The notes under the pieces are model-generated. The model made no database searches. It saw only the letters and a list, made by a program, of their open reading frames with translations, and was not told the origin of the DNA. The position numbers were made by a program, and so were the translations under genes. Positions 11,352 to 22,829 of a stretch of DNA of 64,000 bases are shown one piece after another. This DNA is from Heligmosomoides polygyrus polygyrus (Eukaryota; Nematoda; Chromadorea; Rhabditida; Heligmosomidae): assembly GCA_947396885.1 (NCBI GenBank), contig OX377204.1, positions 91,336,728 to 91,400,727 of the forward strand. The letters are read 5' to 3'. Numbering within the stretch: the stretch's first letter is position 1; each line of letters starts with the position of its first letter.

Positions 11352-12546
11352 AAAATTGAATCTTCCACTGGCCACCCCTTGTGTTTGATGAAGAAAATGT
11401 ATAGAACTCCTGAAGTGGAGTACGAAAAAAACCGTTTAACATCTTATATATCGTAATTAAATCATATCTTCTCCTACGACGTTCAAGGGTATGTAGATTG
11501 AAGAATCTGTTTCGTGAAGCCGGTAAGGGGATGGTGTTGTAATCATAGCCTGTCCTCGTATCCAAAGCTTTCTTGTGAAGCTGTTTTGCACAGATTCCAA
11601 GCTCGCAATTTCTCGCTTATATTTTGGTTTGAAAATTGTGGTGCCATATTTTAGAATAGGTCTAACATACGACTTATAGGCAGTTAATAAGTGTTGTATT
11701 GAATTTGTTCGCAAACATTTGAAGAGGCTGTTCACAATTCGTTCAGCTTTTTTGGATATTTTTTCAATATGTTCCTTGAACGAAAGTTGAGTGTCCAACA
11801 TAAAACCCAAATCACGCAATGAAGCTGTACTACTACTTTGCATCTCGTCAAGGTAGTAAGGATATCTATCTACCTGCTGTCCTAGATGAAGTACTTGTGA
11901 TTTTTGCGGAGACAGTGGAAGTTCCCAATTTGATGACCAATTCGCAATTATACTTATTGCTGATTGAAGAGTAAGATAGCTTTCTTGAATAGCAATATTC
12001 TTATAAATTTCTATATTGTCCGCGAACATTTTACATGAAACACCAAGCTGATTAACCAAGGATGGAATTTCAGAGGTATATATGGAAAAGGGGATCGGGG
12101 ACAAAACACCACCCTGAGGGACGCCGCTTGTAAAAGGAAGACATTCAGAAAATGTGTCATTTACCCTAACTTGGAAAGATCTACCAGATATAAAATGTTT
12201 TATCCAAAAAGTAATCCTATGATGGACACTATATCGGAGAGTTTGATAAATTTATCTACGGGGACATTGTTGAAATCCTTCATAAAATCAAAATAAATTA
12301 CATCCACATCAACTTTGTCTTCAAGAGATTTTGTCCAATCATTAAGCGTGGATAACATCAGCGTTTTAGTTGACTTACCTGGTCGAAATCCATGTTGATC
12401 ATTAGGAATGAGGTCATTGGACTCGAGATAAAATACGAGGGCTGTCTTGAGTTTTCTCTCGAAGACCCTAGCAAAAACTGATGTGATGCTAATAGGACGA
12501 AAGTTTGATACAAGTGCTTTTCAGTGCTACTGTATTGATAATAGTA

Positions 12547-13842
12547 TTAGGTTAGAACCTAAAACCCGACTTTGCGTAAGTATCGAGTTATAAGGTTGTT
12601 GCAAAAATTCTCGCCATTTTCAAGACACCACATTTTTTATTTTTTACAAAAAAAGCGAAACACGTCAAGAAACGAAGTAACAGTCATCATGTTTTGCCGC
12701 TCTTCTCCACCTTCCAGGCAGAGTTCCGCCCCGTCAGCCCAGAACTTTTCTGGCTTTGATTCGAAAAAGCCAGCTGGCCAGCGTTCCATGTCGTCCTCGT
12801 CATCGAACGTTTTCCTTGCATGACATATGAGAGACAGGAAAAGCTGGTAGTCTGTTGGTACGATATCTGCGCTGTACGGTGGGTAATGCAGCATTTCCTA
12901 TCCAAGGTCGAGAAGCTTTTGGCGAGTCATTTTTGCAATGTGTGGTCGAACATCGTCGTGCAAGAGTCGGATTGTGCTATGATTCGGGCGCTTCTATGCG
13001 ACTTGGCGGCCAGTCTATCCAGCTGCTGACAATGCAAGTCCGCTATTCGAGTTTCTTTACAGGCCAGCGGCTCGTAGTAGATGGCATCTTTGTAATCCCA
13101 CCAAACAGGAAGCATGATCTTCGACGGGTCAGGATACTTCTTTGGCAGTGGCTCGGGCTGCTCACCCTTGTCAACCCAGTGTCTGCTCCTCTTGGTGTTG
13201 GTGTACAGGCACAACTTCTCATCTCCTCTGATGATGGACTTCAGCCAACCATCTGTGCGCTTGTACGAGAGCAATTGAATGGCCACCTCAGCCCATCGCT
13301 GGCGATCGCGTTCGGTGAGGTCATGGGGAACCCACAGTGTCAACTCGTTCACCTTACCCACTCGATGTAGGTGCCTGGCGACGGGAGTATAGTGCAACCC
13401 AACTCTTGCGCAAGTTCACGAGCAGTCCGCCGTGGGTCCGATTCCACCAGCTGTCGCAACCGGTCGTTGTCTACGTCGGATTCAAGTCCTGACCAGAACG
13501 AATTCTGAAGGTTAAACTCATCTCTGCGAAAGCGTGCGAACCCTTCTCGCGCAGTGCGATAGGACACTGTGCCCCCCCCCCCCCAAATGCACCATTGATG
13601 CGAAGACAGGAAGCGACTGCTGACTCACCAAATTTGAAGTCATACAATCAGAGACCTCGAATGTACTCCTTTGAAAGCTCCATTTTTCTAGAAGGTGTTG
13701 TGCGAGAGTGAGTAGCTAGCACTAGTGGTAAACTTATACATACCTGATCTCTTTACGTGAACAAAAGATAGGTTGCTATAAGGCAGCGTTAGTGAGAAAA
13801 AAAGCACATTCAAAAAATGGGGGGAACTTTCACACAACCTAA
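12547..13842 (-). mobile_element. mariner transposon, decayed
   Basis: The ends start TTAGGTT on both sides, next to TA dinucleotides (12545-12546 and 13843-13844). The length is 1296 bp, usual for mariner. The inner part of the inverted repeats has diverged, so the exact ends are moderately certain. Transposase fragments are read on the minus strand. Confidence 0.75.
12637..13567 (-). pseudogene. mariner transposase pseudogene
   Basis: Cut-and-paste transposase of the D,D34D type in three frames: 13567-13349 (helix-turn-helix part with RRTARELAQELG), 13397-12927 (WVPHDLTERDRQR, then IIRGDEKLCLY with the first catalytic Asp, and QSDSCTTMFDHTLQK where the second motif is degraded) and 12894-12637 (HYPPYSADIVPTDYQLF, third Asp). 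At least two frameshifts and a degraded second motif make it inactive. The poly-C run at about 13571 lies just upstream of the preserved frame. Confidence 0.85.
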
Positions 13843-13937
13843 TATTTCAGTTCTGTCAAGTTCGCGTAGAGAATGAGGATTCTGAATGGTGTCCAGCTAA
13901 CGAGAAGTCGCCTATGAGTTGTGAACAAAATTCAGGC

Positions 13938-14200
13938 ACACAACTGCACCAGATACCAGGTTCCTAGTTCGGATTTTACGCCTAGGCCAACCGAGCCTTC
14001 CATCCCTCCGGGATCGGTAAATTGGTACCAGACTTGCCTGGGAAGGATATAGCGCCGACTTGTTCATCGGCTGGCCACCGCAAGTAATTGTATGGCCAAA
14101 TACGCATCCAACTCACCTCACTCATCTCCACGACATCCCGTAGAAGTAGAATGCGTGGCACATCCCAAAGAAGATTGAATAACGCCATCCTTATCCTTTT
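13938..14200 (+). repeat. SINE-A, head truncated
   Basis: Begins within the head at CACCAGATACCAGGTTCC and keeps the whole body and tail (GCCATCCTTATCC). Confidence 0.85.
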
Positions 14201-14284
14201 TATTTAGAATTTCACCAAAGGTTTTTTTGAATTCCTAATATACCGTTCAAAATAAAATGATAATGACTATCTGAAATTACTATC

Positions 14285-14800
14285 TGAAATTATGTTTTGC
14301 TTTTTTCTTTTTCAATTTTTGTCGATTTTTAGGCCATGAAATGTCAAAAAGAAAAAATTAACCTTCACCGACTTCTTCTTCTCTCTGCTTATGCTTGAGT
14401 TTTTCTGCACATCGTTATTTCGAAAGAAACTAATTTTCTCTGCAAGAAATTTAGTTGTGACCGTTTATTTTGATTTTCGTTAACTTTCAGGACATTAAAG
14501 TGCAGTGAAATTGTTAGTAAATAAATAAATAATTTTTACCAACAGCTCTTACTCGTTGGTTAATTTTTTTTAGATAGTATCCTATTTTTTTGAAAGAGGT
14601 TTGCTCTATCAGGAACTATGTTTTGATTTCTTTCATTTCGACTTTCAATTTTTAGTGGATTGCGAAAAATGTAATGTGAAAATGGAATGTGAAATAACCT
14701 TCACCAACCTTTTTCCGCGCAGTGTAATATGTCATTTAGAAGGTATGTTTTGTTAGTTAGCGACTCTAATAATCTTCAGGTTATTAAAATGGAATGAAAA
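14285..14800. repeat. Degenerate tandem repeat, about 4 units
   Basis: Loosely repeated blocks of about 120-175 bp. Each has TTTTG and pyrimidine-rich sequence, then an AG and a segment like AAAATGNAATGNAAAAATTAA, followed in several units by CTTCACCAAC or a variant. Strongly diverged and no coding potential. Confidence 0.4.
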
Positions 14801-14994
14801 AATTAATCAATGAGAAGTGGCTGCTACTAAAAGTACACATTAATGCCCTGCCTCTCCACTGTAGTGCTCTGAAAATAATGAAAATCAAAGTAAACAAAGA
14901 AATTCGTATGATGTTTTGCAAAACGAATCTCAAACCTGAGCAAAAAGAGGAGCTATGAGCGGAGGTTATCTTTCTGTTTTTTACCTTCCACTTT

Positions 14995-15070
14995 ATTTCA
15001 TTTCATTTCATTTATTGCACAAGTTGTGTGCCGTAAATAAATAAACAACAGTAGACAGAAACAAAATCAG
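14995..15070 (-). repeat. Probable LINE 3' tail
   Basis: TTTCATTTCATTTCATTTATT is followed by GCACAAGTTGTGTGCCGTAAATAAATAAA, like the 3' ends of other LINE fragments here. Confidence 0.4.
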
Positions 15071-15579
15071 TTCAGCATGTGCATGCTGCAGTCTCGGTGT
15101 TTTTCGAACCTTTGATCATAAATATTTAGGAATCGTTTATACGATTTGGGATCGTAGCAAAGTCATAGCCAGTATTTGGAGAGAGAGGAAATGAATATGG
15201 CGGCAGCAGTACGAAAAGAAAAGTAGACAGAAAAAGAGCTTTGCGTGTTAATGCTTCTGTGCCGTTGCAATCACCATTACACCATAAATAAGCTGAAACG
15301 ATGTGAGAGAGCGAGGAGAATGTGTGAAATGTTGAAAATAAGAAGATAAGACAATGAGTAATGCTACGAGCTGAAAAATTTAATGACGGTTCGAAAAGCA
15401 CTCATGTAATTGACAGTAACAATACATAATACTATTCTTAAATATCTTTAATGCAAGTTATCTTGATTTGCCGATGTCTTCTTGGAATTTGCGAATGTGA
15501 ATGTTGCTCATTAAAGAAAAGCAGGAAGCGAGATAATAGATCAGAGCAGAATTTGCCGATGCGAAGTCCATGGGAGAAA

Positions 15580-15890
15580 GATCCACTGGTTCACTAGAAC
15601 AGTTGCTAAAAGCAACCGTCATTGAAATTGAGATCGCCCGAAAGGCAAGTTTCATCAACCTGCATCTGAAAACTGAGCCCGATTGGGCTTGGAAGACTTC
15701 AATGGGTAATAGACGGAACCATCTAGAGCACCGAAAAGACACAATATTGAACAGCTTATCTCCGCCAGCACGTTCGTTTCTACGGTAAGAGATGCAGAGT
15801 CTATTTCGCCTAGAACTAACGGGCTGAAAAACCCAGTACTTGTTCACTGAGAGATTGAGAGACCAAAAATTGAAACAATCATGGCGTACT
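15580..15890 (+). repeat. Unclassified dispersed repeat, copy 1
   Basis: Shares ACTGAGCYCGATTGGGCTTGG, CACAATATTGAACA and AAAAACCCAGTACTTG in the same order and orientation with 18380-18640. The frames across it are not conserved between the two copies, so it is probably non-coding repeat DNA. Confidence 0.6.
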
Positions 15891-15899
15891 CTTTGAAAG

Positions 15900-16905
15900 A
15901 GCAAATCATTTTTTCAAGTGGTATATAACGTTATGCAAAAAAATTTTGCGAAATTCTGAATAAAACGAGAAGACTTTGCCTCCAACCCAAGGGTTTCTTA
16001 TTGTACTGGCTTCGTTATATCACGTATGCTTTATGCATTGCTCAAAGGTAAATAAATAAATAATGAGTGAATGAATGTTAGTGTGAGAATAGGTAGCCAT
16101 TTTCCAAAAGAATAGAAAGTGAAGAAAGAAGCACTGAAACAGATTGCTCACTTACTTTACCAAATGAAAAAGAGACCATGGGTGAAGAAGAATCTTTAAG
16201 CGCGTATGATCATTGGCTTTTTATCCCAGAAGTTAAGTGGGAGCAACAGTCCGGAAGTCAAAAAAATCGCCGATTAACCCAGAATTGCCCCGTAAACGAA
16301 AGGTGAAAAAAGGCGTGGAAAGCAATGTTTCCACGAAGCGGACCTTCCGAACTATGCGCCAGATCGGTGAGCTCTTCGCGGTATTGCCGTCCTAGAAGTT
16401 CCGCTGGACTCGCCGGAGCTTATCCGGTGCTCGTGGAATTATGACGTATGACGCAATCACTCTATGTATGTCTAGGCCTACAAAAACGGTTAAAAGCCCA
16501 GGAATTCCGCGAACCATCTGTGGGCGTTCTTTGCTCTCGAGACTCACAGAATCGCTCACCTGCAACCAAGCTTTAGTTAGCGTTTTCAAGAAATTGTGGC
16601 TCATGCATGAGCAGGAACATTCATGTGTAACGAAGAAATTCCTAATGAACGCAAAGAAGAAAGAATTTCTCCTACCATATAAAGCCTTCACGAAGGAAAT
16701 GTCTTCATGAAGAAAGATTTTAAGCAGAAAAGAACGGCTCCAGTCTTTGAATCATCTTTGAATCTTTGAAGACCATCTTTCAATCTCTAGTCTTGTTACG
16801 ATTTGCGGTTTACGAATTACGATTTACGATTTACGAAATTTCGGATTTAATTTACGTACACCCTTGTTGAGGATGTCCATTGAGGCCGTTACTAGTCCTT
16901 AAAAG
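15900..16905. other. No gene recognised
   Basis: Overlapping frames on both strands at 16392-16710 have no domain. At 16795-16840 there is a short run of repeated GATTTACGA-like units. Confidence 0.4.
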
Positions 16906-16909
16906 GCTG

Positions 16910-17197
16910 GATAAAGGATAAAGGACGGCGTTACTCAATCCCTTTTGGGATGCTCCACGCATTCTACTTCTACGGGATGTTGTGAAGGTGATCTGAATGC
17001 GTATTTGGCCATACAATAAGTTGCGGTGGCCAGCCGATGAACAAGTCAGCGCTTTATCTTTCCCACAAGTCTGGTTCGAATTCACCGACCCCGGAGGGAT
17101 GGATGGCTTGGTTGGCCTGGACGGGAAATCCGAACCAAGAACCCGGTATTGGGTGCATGCGACAGCCGGCGCCTCCCACGACTGCGCCACACGCGTC
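16910..17197 (-). mobile_element. SINE-A, full-length copy with target duplication
   Basis: Tail GATAAAGGATAAAGGACGG at the left, head at the right (GACTGCGCCACACGCGTCC). It is flanked by a perfect 13-bp repeat CCTTAAAAGGCTG at 16897-16909 and 17198-17210. Confidence 0.93.
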
Positions 17198-17584
17198 CCT
17201 TAAAAGGCTGACGAATGCGAAATTTAGACATCTTCGTACTCGGACAGGTGTTCATGATCACAACATCGTCGGAAAGCTCGTCCGTACTTTTTTTGCGTAA
17301 GTTCAAAGGGAAATAGGGAGCAGTTGCATAAAGTGGTGATCGGAGCTGAAATGCAAGGGAGGGGCTGTGAAATACGAACACAAGACCCGCGCTCGGTCTG
17401 CAATGCGAGGAAAAAACCGTCTCCGGAGTGACACGCCGCCCATCGCTCCACCAGTCTATATGGATTTTGGAGAACTTTCTATCCTAACCATGGAAACACC
17501 GGAAAAAGTTTCGTTTCTCTGCAGCACTCCATTAGTGGCTGATCGCTCGGCTGACGCGTATGCAGCTATAGGGAAAAGCATGAA

Positions 17585-17860
17585 GGGCAGCGTTACTCAG
17601 CGTCATTTTTGAGATGCGCCGCGCATTCCACTTCTATGGGATGTCGTGGAGATGATTTGAATGCGTATTTGGCCATACAATGGCTTGCCAGCCGATGGAC
17701 AAGTGAGCGCTTTATCCTTCCCAGGCGAGTCTATTTCCAATTTACCGACCCCGAAGGGATGGAAGGCTTGGTTGGCCTGCGCGGGAAATCCGAACCAAGA
17801 ACCTGTTATTGGGTGCACGCGACAGCCTGCACCTCCACCGACTGCGCTACAGGCGCCCAT
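17585..17860 (-). mobile_element. SINE-A copy
   Basis: Tail side AAGGGCAGCGTTACTCAG, body with a small deletion in the TGCGGTGGCC region, head CGACTGCGCTACAGGCGCCC. No clear target duplication; it abuts another SINE piece in the opposite orientation. Confidence 0.85.
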
Positions 17861-17975
17861 AGGCCAAATACGCATTTAAATTGCCTCCAGCTTGTTCTGT
17901 AGAAATAGAATACGTGGCGCATCACTAAAAATACTGATTAACGTCGTTTGCCATTTTATTCTTCGCTTTGTCCTT
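17861..17975 (+). repeat. SINE-A, 3' portion, opposite orientation
   Basis: AGGCCAAATACGCATTTAAA, GAATACGTGGCGCATC and a tail ACGTCGTTTGCCATTTTATT. It lies back to back with the preceding copy. Confidence 0.75.
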
Positions 17976-18379
17976 GGTAGGTAAATTCCTGGAACACGGA
18001 GCCCGCCTGGGGAGGAAGGTGGCGTATTAACTACATACATATATAAAAAAAGTGAAACCAGCGAACAAAAGAAAAAGAATTTTTTTCGAGGAATGGTAGT
18101 AAGGAAAGAATATCTTATCCATTTATTGTTTTTCTTTTTTTCTTCGTACAAAAAAGATGCTGCTTCAAAGCCCCTTTAGAGCTGACGAACAAATAGAGAA
18201 GTTAACAAAAATCAAAATACACAGGCTAGCGGGAGGTAGAGAAGAAAGGTGAATGCAATCTAAAAGAAGCCGAAGAATAACGATGAACCAAGGAAGGCTT
18301 AATGGAACGGTGGTGAACAACCATTGTTACACTAGGCACTAGTAAGCAGGTCGAAGAATGACAGCATTCAATCAGTGGA

Positions 18380-18640
18380 TGCGTATGAAGGTATGAACAT
18401 GCGTATGAACACTGAGCTCGATTGGGCTTGGAAGCATCAATGGCAAGAGACGGAACTACCTATGGCACCGGTGAAACACAATATTGAACAACGTATCTCT
18501 ACTAGAGCGCCGAATTCTACGATAGAAGGTGCTAAATCTGTTTTGCCTGAAGCTACCGGGCCGAAAAACCCAGTACTTGCTCGCTCAGCAATTCACCTCT
18601 TTCCTGATAATGCGAAAGCAAAAGACCAAGTCAGATATTA
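18380..18640 (+). repeat. Unclassified dispersed repeat, copy 2
   Basis: Second copy of the repeat at 15580-15890. A 114-residue frame (18375-18719) crosses it but the other copy is not open in the same way. Confidence 0.55.
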
Positions 18641-19900
18641 TCCTTTTCACTTGAAGTGGAAGAAACTTAAAAAGCATAAGACGATTTTCGTAGCTGGGGA
18701 CCAGGAGGCGATTCGGTAAAAAGCTTCTGTATTTTCTCGACTTTGAGCACATATTCTGAAGTTGTAAGCTTTTCAAGTTTCTCTCCAGCTGTAGGTTGCT
18801 GGACTTTCTAGAAGGTCGCCGAGGGGTTGACCCGAAGGGAGGACGTCGTTCACCGACATTTGTCTCCATCTCACTCATGACTAAACAGCCTTTCGGCTGT
18901 TTACATTAGGTCAATTGGGTTGTCTTCTTCACGGTTCGTCTCTTTCTCCCTTTAGCTTATGAGATGGCTGAAACTTCAAATGACTCTTGGAAGGGTAATT
19001 TCTCGAACTACCCTTGTCTTTCCAGGCTCTGAAGAAGGCGGTTACGCCGATACGTAAGCCGAATAAAGGTTCGATGTCAATCTTGGCACGACAGCTCTAC
19101 GACTACTTTCCATACTGTTCTAAGACATGCCGAGTCGCGCATGGAATACTAACATTTGCCTCTAAAATTTACCGTATTCCCCGCCACTGAAATCTCCTAA
19201 CCATGTAGTTGACCATCGAACATGTCCTTCTACTCGACGTTCAACTTATCCACGACGCCTGACCGGCAATCGAATTGCTGACCAAATTTAGATGCCGTCA
19301 CCCTATTACAATAACAACAGCACAGTCATATGGGAGGCGTTGGACTTACAGAACAGGTTATCAGAAGCGGGACGGTAGTACGTTGACGTGAACGGTGCGA
19401 GAGGTGTTATTCATTGATAGAGCAGTATCGCGTCAATGCGCGCCGCGTCGATCATCAGTGTTCTTCTCCTGGTTGGTTCTTCTAATCTATATGCTTCTTT
19501 ATTTGTTTCATTTTAAACCATTTTCACTTTAAACTGGGCATTTTTTAATCTGTAAGCGGACAACTTTCGAAATAAGATGGAGGTTTTGAAAGCGAAGCAA
19601 TAAGCAGTTAAAATTTAAACAGGCATTGTCTACCAAAGCTTAAATCGCCTTTTTAAAGAATGTTCTATATAGAGTTCATCTTTGTGAAGGGACTTTAGAA
19701 AAAACGTTCACGTCGCGAAACTGGACAGCATTGGTAGTTGGGAATGAGTCAGACAACCAGATTGCTGCTCACCCTCGCGATATGAACCACAAATAACAAC
19801 AATGAGCAAACATAAATTTTTTATCATCTAATTTTAAACAAAGATTTTAATTTTATCTTAAAGTGCTAGAGATCAATGAATTTTTTGTGTGTGATTGAGA
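18640..19900. other. No gene recognised; one short dispersed-repeat piece
   Basis: At about 19025-19075 the minus strand carries the TTATTCGGCTTACG ... GCCTTCTTCAGAGCCTG motif of the dispersed repeat described at 24830-25275. The rest is unassigned. Confidence 0.4.
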
Positions 19901-19904
19901 AGGA

Positions 19905-20195
19905 TATGGGCGCATGTAGCTCAGCCGTCGGAGGCGCCGGCTGTCGCGAGCACCCGATTCCAGGTTCCTGATTAGGACTTCCAACCCAGGCCAACCAAGC
20001 CTTCCATCCATCTGGGTCGGTGAATTGGTATCAGATTTGTCTGGGAGGGATAGAGCGCTGAATTGTTCATCGACTGGCCACCGCAAGTCATTGCATGGCC
20101 AAATAAGTATCCAAATTCGCCTCCACGACATACTGCAGAAGTAGAATGTGTGACGCATCCTAGACTGGGTTGAGTAACGCAGTCCTCTATCTTTA
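19905..20195 (+). mobile_element. SINE-A copy
   Basis: Head GCATGTAGCTCAGCCGTCGG, GGTTCCTGATTAGGACTTCC with a mutated B box, full body, and tail CGCAGTCCTCTATC. Confidence 0.88.
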
Positions 20196-20319
20196 TACCA
20201 CGAAGAGCATCCCAACACTAGGTAATACCGCAGGCTCTTCCGAATTCCTATTCGAGTCAGACAGGTGCTTGTGGAGGTGTAAAGTAAGGTACGGAACTGA
20301 AGCTCCTCAGACAATAGTG

Positions 20320-20475
20320 AGACCAGGTCTGACAGCACCCACTCGTGACACGAAGATGCCCGGAAAGCAGAGGATGCGGGTTCGAGTCCCGCCTGGCGCA
20401 AGCGTTTTGATTGCATCAAAACATCCTGGAACAACGTACATATGGCCTCTCTTCCAGCCGCTCCAGGCTTAGGCA
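20320..20475 (+). mobile_element. SINE-B, partial copy
   Basis: Contains GGGTTCGAGTCCCGCCTGGC (B box with T-stem), GTTTTGATTGCATCAAAACATCC and CCAGCCGCTCCAGGCTTA. A second, fuller copy starts within 30 bases, so the two form a direct pair. Confidence 0.7.
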
Positions 20476-20494
20476 AATGTGTTGAAACATTGTT

Positions 20495-20779
20495 ACTGGT
20501 AAGGTCTTCAGCTTAACCGGTTCCGTGCTGATATCAGCGGCCGGCCCTCCCCCGTATCACGGGTGGGTGCTGTCAGACCTGGAGGATATCGCTGATGTTA
20601 CGTGCGGTCAAACAGCGCCAGTGATGTAAGGCGAATATCGCTGCCCGGAAAGCAGAAGATGCGGGCTCGAGTCCGGCCTGGCGTAAGAGTTTTGATCGCA
20701 ACAAAACATCCTGGAACACCGTACATATGGCCTCTCTACCAGCCACTCCAAGCTTATGGAAATGAAAAAAAAAAAAAAG
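20495..20779 (+). mobile_element. SINE-B, fuller copy with poly(A)
   Basis: A leader (TTAACCGGTTCCGTGCTGATATCAGCGGCCGG) is followed by a tRNA-like part with AGTGATGTAAGGCG (A box) and GGGCTCGAGTCCGG (B box). Then come GATCGCAACAAAACATCC and a 3' region ending in poly(A) at 20766-20779. The family also occurs at 34.7-35.1 and 51.4-51.8 kb. Confidence 0.75.
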
Positions 20780-20985
20780 TCTACATGCGTAAGTATGCGC
20801 TAGGCAGTCGCAAAGTTTCGAAGCAAAAAGCGCAAGACAATCAGAGCCCTTGCTGTTAACTCCCCCTATGGTTAGAGCTCGACCTGATCGATCCCGCGCG
20901 TCCACACACAAGCAGCCTCCCCCTCCCCATGTAGGCCATATTATTGACTGTCCCGGATTCTTCTAAGAAGGTGTTTCGAATTAAA

Positions 20986-21165
20986 TCCTAATATATATAT
21001 AATCGGCTAATGTCACGTGTCCGTCACGGGGAGGGGGGACTTGGGCCAAGAGATGCCTACGATAGTGCGGCGTATGTCAGCCAGGCTTTCTTTGAGCTTA
21101 ACCATGGGCGATTGCTGGCGAACTATATCCTTGGCGGCTGGTTAAGTTATATTTCGACAGGTCCA
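20986..21165 (+). repeat. Solo end of the foldback element (ATCCTA...AATCGGCTAATGTCAC)
   Basis: Closely matches the left end of the element at 42899 and the right ends at 48489 and 51105: TATAATCGGCTAATGTCACG, CGTCACGGGGAGG, GTGCGGCGTATG, AACTATATCCTTGGCGGCTG. Only about 180 bp of the arm is present. It lies in what must be intron sequence upstream of the exon at 21286. Confidence 0.8.
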
Positions 21166-21285
21166 ACGGGATTTAAGGAAAAGTTGGATAGTTTCTTTTT
21201 GTTTCGCATAATTTCTTCCACCTATTTTCTCTTCAGAATGGTCCACCTTCCATGTTGTTCCTTTAAAAAATACTTTTTTTTTCAG

Positions 21286-21546
21286 GCCATCGCCGTCCAA
21301 GACTCCCATCAAACGTTCTGGCCGGGTTGGCCGTTCTACCCTTCCTACCCGTATTCCTACAGCTATCCTGCAGTCTATCCTTCGTACCAGTATACCTACC
21401 CGGTGGCGTCCTACCCTACAACGATCTATCAGCCAGCGGCCGTCTACCAGCCAGCGCCCGTCTACGAGCCTGCTCCGATCGTTCTGACAGTGAGGCCTCG
21501 CCCTAGGCCACTCAAGTACATATTGGTTGGACCGGTGCGAAGATGA
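21286..21546 (+). CDS. Tyr/Pro-rich protein, terminal exon
   Basis: A strong nematode-type acceptor (long T tract then TTTTTCAG, AG at 21284-21285) opens an 87-codon exon, phase 0, ending in a stop at 21544-21546. The peptide starts AIAVQDSHQTFW and continues with repeated YPSY, SYPAVYP, YTYPVASYP and YQPAAVYQPAP blocks. It ends in a basic tail RPRPRPLKYILVGPVRR. This composition fits secreted structural proteins of cuticle, eggshell or lining; that role is inference. An upstream exon, probably with a signal peptide, was not identified. A polyadenylation signal AATAAA lies about 85 bases after the stop, near 21632. The longer frame from 21010 crosses a transposon end and should not be read as the start. 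Confidence 0.7.
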   Translation, partial: AIAVQDSHQTFWPGWPFYPSYPYSYSYPAVYPSYQYTYPVASYPTTIYQPAAVYQPAPVYEPAPIVLTVRPRPRPLKYILVGPVRR

Positions 21547-21631
21547 AGTTAGACAGTCTCGATATTCTAGAATTTATAGCTTCTAGAAGCGCTACAGCCA
21601 TATAACGATGTACTTATAAGCTTTTATAGAG

Positions 21632-21637
21632 AATAAA
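21632..21637 (+). promoter_or_regulatory. Polyadenylation signal AATAAA
   Basis: GAGAATAAATATTTT downstream of the Tyr/Pro-rich terminal exon, on the same strand and at a usual distance. Confidence 0.5.
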
Positions 21638-21976
21638 TATTTTAGAATGATTTCATAAAAAATTACAGACTATTACACTGTTGAACATTACACTGTTACT
21701 TTGCCTGCTGAAGAAAATTTGTATGTGTTCTAGTTTCATAGTTAAAAGATAGTTAAAAAGTTTTATGCTGTTCATGTTTAGTTTTATGCTTCTATAGACA
21801 CATGAGCACTGGAAATTTCTTGCCAAAAATAGTGGCCGCTCGCAGTTTTCAAACTGGGTTTGGAGGTAGTGGTCAGCAGCTTCATATCTGCACTGGCTTC
21901 TGGAATCTGAATCTGCGAACGGACGCAGGAGGTTACACTTTCTAAACAATGATTTCTCTGTGTTTTACAGTTCTTT

Positions 21977-22124
21977 GGTACTAGTCGTTAATGTGGCCTA
22001 CATAGGATAGCGGGCGACGGACGAACAAGACCCTCTAATAGACTAACGCCTGCGAGTTTTAATCAGTTGTCATTCGCTGGCGAGTCCTCACTTCCCCTTT
22101 CAGGCCATTCTAGCAACTAGTACT
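21977..22124. mobile_element. MITE family B (GGTACTAGTCGTTAATGTGG), isolated copy
   Basis: The left end GGTACTAGTCGTTAATGTGG is followed by CCTACATAGG. The right end CAGGCCATTCTAGCAACTAGTAC is a diverged reverse complement. About 150 bp, non-coding. Confidence 0.65.
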
Positions 22125-22376
22125 AGCTTTTTTCTGAATAATGCGCTTGTCTCAGCAAGAACACGGAAATAATGATCACTTTTGATTAGCAGAATCGACT
22201 GCAATACTATGGGAGCAGAAAAATCCTACAGTTCCCGAAGAATAAGAAAAAAAGAAAAAATTAAAAATTAATTATTTACAGTGTTTCATTGCACTTACCA
22301 CAAATGAAGCAGAACATGTGTACTTGTCCTCGTACGGAGTGCGTCAGACGGCACAAGCATTGTCTAATCAACAGCG

Positions 22377-22829
22377 ATGCGTCTTCTTTTAGAAGCGCTA
22401 GTGCAACTCACTTTCCATAATTGGGCGAGCATTTCCGTCCCTGAATTCTGTCGTTTAATTTCATTTTTGAAGCCGCTTAATTGTGTTGAACAGCTGCTGA
22501 TGGAGGATTTCTGTGATGGACTTCAAATTGCTTATCTTCTGGCCGTAAAAATAAAAATACTATTCGACGTCCCTGCGTATTTTTCTGACCTACATAATTA
22601 TTCCGACTTTTCGGATACAAGGAAACGTCTAAAGTGGCCTATTGTGTCAACTTTGGCACTGACGAATTTATGGGAAGTAATCGATAAAAACAACTGGCAC
22701 CAACTGTTTAGAAGTTCATCAACAGTGCGTGGTACAGGATCTCGTAAGCTATTGACCAAGATTGATATGAAAACATTGTTCGTCTTACATTTCGGCGTAG
22801 CCGCCTTGCTCACAGCGTTGAAAAGGTAA
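22377..22829 (+). other. Open frame of 150 codons, not recognised
   Basis: The translated product has no domain I can name and no clear signal peptide or splice signals. A shorter antisense frame also exists. It may be a chance frame or decayed transposon coding sequence. Listed only because it is the longest unexplained frame in this stretch. Confidence 0.2.

Larger units (their letters stand above)
7976..12540 (-). mobile_element. CR1-like LINE, 5'-truncated, split by an RTE insertion
   Basis: The reverse transcriptase is read on the minus strand from about 12500 down to 11457. It shows FRPISITSVFARVFERKLK, motif A as DFMKDFNNVP, motif B as SGVPQGGVLSP, and a degenerate catalytic box FADN in place of FADD. 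It ends with the VQNSFTRKL C-terminal region. The 3' UTR continues past the RTE insert to the (TTTA)n tail at 7976-7997. The motif C change and interrupted frames mean it is dead. A second copy of the same 3' UTR is at 27538-28645. Confidence 0.85.

Noticed and set aside
21010..21285. 5' part of the 178-residue frame as real N-terminus of the Tyr/Pro-rich protein
   Set aside because: It crosses a transposon end and a polypyrimidine acceptor; the composition changes abruptly at 21286.
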